Part shown: piece after piece, positions 6,233 to 10,301 of the stretch
How positions within the stretch are numbered: the first letter of the stretch is position 1
Layout of the letters: each line of letters begins with the position of its first letter
Source of the DNA: Helicobacteraceae bacterium
GTDB lineage: Bacteria > Campylobacterota > Campylobacteria > Campylobacterales > Helicobacteraceae
Reading direction: 5' to 3'
NCBI GenBank assembly: GCA_029258405.1
Contig: JARHYY010000074.1
Span: forward strand, 1-10,301
Length of the DNA: 10,301 nt
The notes under the pieces: generated by a model
The model's database searches: none
What the model was told of the DNA's origin: nothing
What the model saw: the letters and a program-made list of their open reading frames with translations, nothing else
Translations under genes and position numbers: made by a program

Positions 6233-7094
6233 ATTTCTTTCGTTTTTCCCATAAACTTTTTCGAGATATTCCTAATTTACGGGAAAGTTCTGTATCTGGA
6301 TATTTATGCTCAAAACGAAGAATAATATTTTTGATATAATCATCAATACAGAGAATTTCTCCGCAAAAATCAATGGTTTTTGTGCAATCAATTTTAATGA
6401 TATTATCAAATGGAATATCATCAGCACCTACATAAGAAACAACTGCTTGTTTTGCAGTGATTATATTTAATAATTCTTTTCTTTCTGGCTTTTTAAGCTC
6501 CTCTAAACCAACAATATAAAGAATATGCTTATATTGCTGCTGTATAGCCTCTCTCCAATCAATTTTTCCTTTTAGTGAAATAAAACTTAAAGGATAATGC
6601 TTACTTTTTGCATAGGCAATAATATAAGCATCTATGCTCTTTTGATTCTGGCTTTGCAAGACTAAAGGCAAGGAAATTTTTGATGGGGTTTCTATTGCAA
6701 AATCTCCCAAAATGGAATCTATATAATCATAGTAAAAAGAGGTAATTTGCTTGAGGTATTGAAAAGTATGATAATGCTCGATTTTGCGTGCTAAATCATC
6801 AATGGCAAAAGGTTTAAGGATATAATCTTTTGCCCCTGCTTTCAATGGCTTTGTTACTGTATCATCACTTACATACGAAATTAAAAGAATGATAATACTA
6901 TTTTTATAGGCATTAATAATGGGGTATATATTTTGTTCTATTAAATTAGTAGAAAGCAAAACTACATCATATTCTTTGCCACTTAATCCTTCGCTCACAA
7001 GGCTTATTATTTCACATTCAAAACCAAAACTACCTAGTTTTGAAGCAATGCTTTGTGCAAGATATATCTCATTTTCAATAATTAAGATTCTCAT
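6210..7094 (-). CDS. Atypical orphan response regulator, HP1021/Cj1608 type
   Basis: The 294-residue product has a receiver domain at about 1-108. The acidic pocket reads ENE (7-9), the phospho-acceptor Asp position in DVVLLS is Ser48, and the conserved Lys is K94 in DYILKPF, so normal Asp phosphorylation is not expected. The C-terminus (about 266-290, TELSRKLGISRKSLWEKRKKYGI) is a Fis/NtrC-type helix-turn-helix. Residues 140-235 look like a worn AAA+ core without a Walker A motif. The family member HP1021 of H. pylori is known as a phosphorylation-independent regulator that binds the replication origin and responds to redox state. The same role here is inference. I start at the ATG at 7092-7094, whose bases form an ATGA overlap with the ispDF stop and which follows GGAGA by 5 bases. 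A TTG 12 bases upstream is less likely. No histidine kinase is adjacent. Confidence 0.9.
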   Translation of the reverse strand: MRILIIENEIYLAQSIASKLGSFGFECEIISLVSEGLSGKEYDVVLLSTNLIEQNIYPIINAYKNSIIILLISYVSDDTVTKPLKAGAKDYILKPFAIDDLARKIEHYHTFQYLKQITSFYYDYIDSILGDFAIETPSKISLPLVLQSQNQKSIDAYIIAYAKSKHYPLSFISLKGKIDWREAIQQQYKHILYIVGLEELKKPERKELLNIITAKQAVVSYVGADDIPFDNIIKIDCTKTIDFCGEILCIDDYIKNIILRFEHKYPDTELSRKLGISRKSLWEKRKKYGIIKKK

Positions 7095-8284
7095 AGATTT
7101 CTCCAATCTAAGTATTTTAATGTCGCTGTGCTTTGTGCTGCTATGCCTTCTTTCCGACCCAAAAAGCCTAAATGCTCTGTGGTAGTAGCTTTAATATTTA
7201 CATGATATTTATCAATATTAAGTAAGCTAGCGAGCTTATTTTGCATATCTTTTTTATATGGAGCAATTTTAGGGGACTGTATAATAAATGTAAGATCAAC
7301 ATGAATAATTGTATAACCAACAGCTTGCACAAAATCAACAACTTCTGTGAGCAACTTTGCAGAATCTATTCCCTTATAACGATCATCTGTATCAGGAAAC
7401 CAAACACCAATATCTCCCGCCCCAATGCCCCCAAGCAATGCATCAATGAGTGCATGAATACCCACATCTCCATCACTATGTGCATCTATAGCATAAGAGC
7501 AAGGAATATCAACCCCCCCTAGTCTAATGCTTTCATGTTGGTTGTGTGCTTTAAGCCCATGCACATCAAAACCATGCCCCACAAAGCAATCATGAGATGG
7601 GCAAGGAAAATGCTTAAGCAAATAAATATCTTTTTCATGCGTAAGCTTTTGGAGCTTTTTGCTCCCAGAAACAAAAAGCACTTTGCCCTTATGGGCATGA
7701 ATGGCACTACTCTCATCACTAAAGCTTGTTGCATTACTTAAAGCATTTATGAGCATTTGGGTGCGGCTAAGCTGTGGTGTTTGTATAAGCTTAGTTGCTT
7801 GGCGGTCTATATAGCCATGTGCATCATTATAAATAGTATCAAAAACTTCGATATAGGGCACAACACAATCAAAGCAAGAATTATTTTCAAGATGCTCAAG
7901 CAATAAGTCAAGAACAAAGCCATCTGTAATACATCGTGCTACATCACTAACAAGCACATAAGGTGTAGATATATGTTGGAGAGCATTTTTAAGAGATTCT
8001 TGGCGAGTATTTCCGCCCGAAATAATATTAATGTCTTCAGCCCATTGAGTAGAATATTCCACTTCTTTTGGAGGGAGCACAACAACAACTTGCTCAAAAT
8101 CACATAAAGATAACCATCTATTGGTAACATATCTCCATAGTGGAATGTGCCCTATTCTAAGCCATTGTTTTTTTATATTCAATTGCCTTTTGCTGCTGTC
8201 TTTAAAGCGACTACTTGCACCAGCTGCAAGCAAAATTAAGGAAGTATAAAGGGCTTTTCTCTTGCTCGTTTTTTCTTTAGACAT
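7091..8284 (-). CDS. ispDF: Bifunctional IspD-IspF enzyme of the MEP isoprenoid pathway
   Basis: A single 397-residue cytosolic protein carrying two non-consecutive steps of the MEP pathway. Residues about 12-230 are 2-C-methyl-D-erythritol 4-phosphate cytidylyltransferase (IspD): LAAGASSRF (19-27), KKQ (38-40), GGNTRQESL (90-98) and VLVSDVAR (110-117). Residues about 236-392 are 2-C-methyl-D-erythritol 2,4-cyclodiphosphate synthase (IspF): GHGFDVHGL (236-244) with metal ligands D240 and H242, AHSDGDVGIHALIDALLGG (268-286) with metal ligand H277, and ATTTEHLGFLGR (366-377). Such fusions are typical of Campylobacterota and some alphaproteobacteria. Several IspD motif residues differ from E. 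coli (DVAR instead of DAAR), but the catalytic pattern is kept. It is first in the operon, with an extended -10 promoter about 60 bp upstream and only a weak AAAG ribosome-binding site. Confidence 0.97.
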   Translation of the reverse strand: MSKEKTSKRKALYTSLILLAAGASSRFKDSSKRQLNIKKQWLRIGHIPLWRYVTNRWLSLCDFEQVVVVLPPKEVEYSTQWAEDINIISGGNTRQESLKNALQHISTPYVLVSDVARCITDGFVLDLLLEHLENNSCFDCVVPYIEVFDTIYNDAHGYIDRQATKLIQTPQLSRTQMLINALSNATSFSDESSAIHAHKGKVLFVSGSKKLQKLTHEKDIYLLKHFPCPSHDCFVGHGFDVHGLKAHNQHESIRLGGVDIPCSYAIDAHSDGDVGIHALIDALLGGIGAGDIGVWFPDTDDRYKGIDSAKLLTEVVDFVQAVGYTIIHVDLTFIIQSPKIAPYKKDMQNKLASLLNIDKYHVNIKATTTEHLGFLGRKEGIAAQSTATLKYLDWRNL

Positions 8285-8345
8285 TAATATAACTTTAATA
8301 TTTTTTAATTCTTTATTTAAGAAACTTACTTTTAAAAATTTTAAA

Positions 8346-8354
8346 ATTATAGCA
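8346..8354 (-). promoter_or_regulatory. ispDF: Extended -10 promoter of the ispDF operon
   Basis: The - strand reads TGCTATAAT, a perfect extended -10 (TGn followed by TATAAT), about 62 bp upstream of the ispDF ATG. Transcription would begin near 8340-8338 and give a leader of about 55 bases. Upstream on the - strand are two A8 tracts (T8 on the + strand, 8364-8371 and 8375-8382). This fits the Helicobacter/Campylobacter RpoD pattern, in which periodic A/T tracts replace a defined -35. Confidence 0.7.
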
Positions 8355-8382
8355 TGAAAAAGCTTTTTTTTATCTTTTTTTT

Positions 8383-8434
8383 GATAATTTTCAAAAATAT
8401 TTTATAGGCATCACCAAAAGTATAATAAAAAGGA
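8383..8434 (+). promoter_or_regulatory. thiC: thiC promoter region and ribosome-binding site
   Basis: Two -10 candidates precede thiC: GATAAT at 8383-8388, just after a T8 run, and a perfect TATAAT at 8421-8426. The second would start transcription about 7 bases before the ATG and cut off the Shine-Dalgarno AAGGA (8430-8434), so I favour the first. The AAGGA lies 5 bases before the ATG and fixes that start. The motifs of a TPP riboswitch (CTGAGA and its partner arm) are absent. Confidence 0.4.
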
Positions 8435-8439
8435 TACAT

Positions 8440-9789
8440 ATGCGAAAAGAATGGATTCAAAGACGAAGTGCAGACAGCATTAAAACACAGTTGCATTATG
8501 CAAAAAGAGGGATTATTACTGAAGAAATGGAATCAGTAGCCAATATCGAAGGGCTTAATGCGGAAACAATAAGGAGCGAAATTGCCAAAGGAAGGCTTAT
8601 ACTCCCTGCTAACATAAAGCATCATGCTCTTGTGCCCATGGGGATTGGCATTGCCACAAAAACAAAAATTAATTCTAATATTGGTAGCTCATCATTAGCA
8701 AGCTCTATTGATGAGGAAATACAAAAAACATTAGTTTCTATCAAATATGGAGCAGATACCATTATGGACTTAAGCACAGGAGGGGATTTAGATGCTATCC
8801 GTTCAGCAGTTATTGAAAACTCAACTGTTCCTATAGGAACAGTGCCTATTTACCAAATATTGCATGATGTCAGAGGTGATGTTACCAAGCTCAACAAGGA
8901 TATTATGCTTGAAATTTTAGAAAGACAAGCTCAACAAGGCGTGAGTTATTTTACCATACATTGTGGTTTTCTCCTTGAGCATATGCCTAAAGTAGCTAAA
9001 AGAAAAATGGGCATTGTTAGTCGCGGTGGAAGCCTTATGGCAAGCTATATGTTACATTATCATCAAGAAAATCCTTTTTACGAAGCTTATGATGAAATTT
9101 TGAAAATTTGCCAAAAATATGATGTCAGTTTATCGCTTGGTGATTCATTAAGACCGGGTTGCTTAGCTGATGCAAGCGATGAAGCTCAATTAGGAGAATT
9201 AGCCGTATTAGGAGAGCTTACTAAAAGAGCATGGGAAAAAGATGTACAAGTAATGGTTGAAGGTCCTGGGCATGTACCCATGAATCAGATTGAACGAAAT
9301 GTTGAACTTCAAAAAGAGCTCTGCCATGAGGCTCCATTTTATGTACTTGGACCATTGGTTACAGATATTGCTGCGGGGTATGATCATATTGCCTCTGCTA
9401 TTGGGGCGGCAATTGCTGCATGGAAAGGCGTAGCCATGCTTTGCTATGTAACCCCAAAAGAACATTTAGGGTTGCCAAATGCTGCTGATGTGCGTGAAGG
9501 AATTTTAGCATATAAAATCGCTGCTCATGCGGCAGATATTGCACGAGGGCGGATTAATGCAAGGCTTAGAGATGATGCCATGAGCGATGCGCGTTACAAT
9601 TTTGATTGGAATAGGCAATTTGCTTTAGCTCTAGACCCAGAAAGAGCAAAAGAATATCATGATCAATCTCTACCTCAAGAAGTGTTTAAGGAAGCAAAAT
9701 TCTGCTCGATGTGCGGACCAAAGTTTTGCAGTTACAAAATTTCTCAAGATATTCAAAACATGATGGAGCAAGAAAGCATTACTGCTTAA
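8440..9789 (+). CDS. thiC: Phosphomethylpyrimidine synthase ThiC (HMP-P synthase)
   Basis: A radical-SAM [4Fe-4S] enzyme that rearranges 5-aminoimidazole ribotide into 4-amino-5-hydroxymethyl-2-methylpyrimidine phosphate, the pyrimidine half of thiamine. The 449-residue product is the short bacterial form, without the extra N-terminal domain of the roughly 630-residue enterobacterial enzymes. Visible motifs are GADTIMDLSTGGD and SLSLGDSLRPGCLADASDEAQ, then MVEGPGHVPMNQIE, VLGPLVTDIAAGYDHI and LCYVTPKEHLGLPN. Near the C-terminus is the cluster-binding CSMCGPKFC (C422, C425, C430; CX2CX4C). The start is fixed by AAGGA 5 bases before the ATG. It is divergent from ispDF with 155 bp between start codons. 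No other thiamine gene is next to it. Confidence 0.98.
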   Translation: MRKEWIQRRSADSIKTQLHYAKRGIITEEMESVANIEGLNAETIRSEIAKGRLILPANIKHHALVPMGIGIATKTKINSNIGSSSLASSIDEEIQKTLVSIKYGADTIMDLSTGGDLDAIRSAVIENSTVPIGTVPIYQILHDVRGDVTKLNKDIMLEILERQAQQGVSYFTIHCGFLLEHMPKVAKRKMGIVSRGGSLMASYMLHYHQENPFYEAYDEILKICQKYDVSLSLGDSLRPGCLADASDEAQLGELAVLGELTKRAWEKDVQVMVEGPGHVPMNQIERNVELQKELCHEAPFYVLGPLVTDIAAGYDHIASAIGAAIAAWKGVAMLCYVTPKEHLGLPNAADVREGILAYKIAAHAADIARGRINARLRDDAMSDARYNFDWNRQFALALDPERAKEYHDQSLPQEVFKEAKFCSMCGPKFCSYKISQDIQNMMEQESITA

Positions 9790-9862
9790 TTTTATATTTT
9801 AGAATATATTCTTAATAAAAACAAAAGCTCCTACTTATTCTTATTTAGAGATACATTACTTA

Positions 9863-9907
9863 AATCATGCCCCCTTGTTTTAGCGGGGCAATTGATTGTC
9901 TAGCCCC
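9863..9907 (+). other. GC-rich inverted repeats downstream of thiC, possible structured RNA or mRNA 3' end
   Basis: AATCATGCCCC (9863-9873) pairs with GGGGCA-AT-TGATT (9885-9897) as 6 bp plus 5 bp with a 2-base bulge. The same GGGGC (9885-9889) can instead pair with GCCCC at 9903-9907, giving two mutually exclusive hairpins. This is the only GC-rich patch in a very AT-rich region, which argues for a structured transcript. No T-run follows, so it is not a clean terminator. Confidence 0.35.
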
Positions 9908-9959
9908 TCTCTAATCATGTAAGCTTTAGCACATATAACATGTTGTTGTTTGATGTTTT

Positions 9960-9996
9960 ACCCCTTAAGATAACAGAACTTTTAAGAGGTGTTTTT
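9960..9996 (+). terminator. Terminator-like hairpin downstream of thiC
   Basis: ACCCCTTAA (9960-9968) pairs with TTAAGAGGT (9982-9990) with one C-A mismatch, over a 13-base loop, and GTTTTTG (9991-9997) follows. Stem plus T5 fits an intrinsic terminator on the + strand about 170 bases past the thiC stop. It may end the thiC mRNA or a separate small RNA from this region. Confidence 0.5.
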
Positions 9997-10133
9997 GCTA
10001 TCTTGAAAATTAACATTGCATTCTTTATAATAAGCTTTTGATTTTTTGCTTTGATACATATAAAATAATTAAGAGTATATGCTTTTGCCCACCCTTATAA
10101 CAAGAATTTAAATATATGCTTAAGGATTAATGA

Positions 10134-10241
10134 ATGAGAGTATTTTATAGATTATGCAATGTTATTATCTCTAACCCCCCCAACAACCCTCAAGAGTCCA
10201 AAAATTCAAATAACAGAATAAACCTTAAAGAACTTACTTAA
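10134..10241 (+). CDS. Possible small ORF of 35 codons containing a C7 run
   Basis: The ATG at 10134 has a perfectly spaced AAGGA (10122-10126, 7 bases away) and a TATAAC -10-like element about 33 bases upstream. The 35-residue product begins MRVFYRLCNVII and then becomes rich in N, P, K and S, resembling no family I know. A C7 run at 10175-10181 falls in codons 14-16. The two alternative frames after this run also end before 10241, so a one-base change would not open a longer gene. It may be a small protein, the remnant of a larger gene, or chance. Confidence 0.25.
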   Translation: MRVFYRLCNVIISNPPNNPQESKNSNNRINLKELT

Positions 10242-10301
10242 CTCCACTATATAAAGTTATATTATAAGCTCATTGTAAAAACAAACTCAAGCACAAGGTT
10301 G

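Larger units (their letters stand above)
9790..10301. other. 512-base stretch without a confident gene
   Basis: After thiC come a palindrome AGAATATATTCT (9801-9812), the GC-rich alternating hairpins (9863-9907), AACATGTTGTT (9937-9947) and a terminator-like hairpin (9960-9996). Then come -10-like TATAAT (10026-10031) and TATAAC (10096-10101), and a possible 35-codon ORF at 10134-10241 with a C7 run. Promoter-like AT sequence near 10247-10266 suggests another gene starts beyond the window. I recognise no tRNA, rRNA, tmRNA, RNase P or SRP RNA motif. Confidence 0.5.

Noticed and set aside
7241..7741. + and - strand ORFs within ispDF
   Set aside because: Shadow frames. The ispDF frame has clear IspD and IspF motifs across the region.
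9208..9465. - strand 85-codon ORF within thiC
   Set aside because: Antisense shadow of conserved ThiC motifs.
1..10301. Search for CRISPR repeats, transposases, integrases, tRNA genes, toxin-antitoxin or defence genes
   Set aside because: None were seen. All long frames are accounted for by housekeeping, regulatory or chemotaxis genes.

Overview
The window looks like chromosomal DNA of an enterohepatic-type Helicobacter or a close Campylobacterota relative. The evidence is the AT-rich sequence, a fused IspD-IspF enzyme, an orphan response regulator of the HP1021/Cj1608 type, and the order ispDF - regulator - ATP-sulfurylase-like gene - pgpA, which I recall from Campylobacter jejuni (Cj1607-Cj1610). 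The species call is inference, because no search could be run.

Layout. Bases 1-135 hold the last 44 codons of a chemoreceptor gene on the + strand. Facing it on the - strand are a glycerate 2-kinase (190-1323, probable TTG start) and a complete 698-residue chemoreceptor (1433-3529). The two chemoreceptors end in nearly the same tail, so the kinase sits between inverted chemoreceptor ends. Next is a 377-base gene-free stretch (3530-3906). It holds the probable chemoreceptor promoter, an 8-bp-arm inverted repeat and a large nested inverted repeat.

From 8284 down to 3907 runs one tight five-gene - strand operon: ispDF (isoprenoid MEP pathway), an atypical response regulator with Ser in place of the phospho-acceptor Asp, an ATP-sulfurylase-fold protein lacking its signature catalytic residues, pgpA (phosphatidylglycerol synthesis) and a small single-pass membrane protein. 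Its genes overlap or nearly touch: ATGA overlap, 23-bp overlap, 11-bp gap, 2-bp gap. A good extended -10 promoter (TGCTATAAT) precedes ispDF. thiC (8440-9789) is transcribed divergently and makes the pyrimidine part of thiamine. After it come 512 bases (9790-10301) without a clear gene. They contain GC-rich hairpins in otherwise AT-rich DNA, a terminator-like hairpin, -10 elements and one possible 35-codon ORF with a C7 run.

There is no defence system, mobile element or CRISPR array. The most noteworthy signals are in the operon: (i) the sulfurylase-like protein keeps the fold, the HxxH and zinc motifs but has lost the QxRNP and GRDHAG arginines; (ii) the regulator appears to carry the remains of an NtrC-type AAA+ domain between its receiver and Fis-type HTH; (iii) an A9 run in the overlap of these two genes would, by loss of one A, fuse them in frame, and by gain of one A, cut off the second after seven codons.
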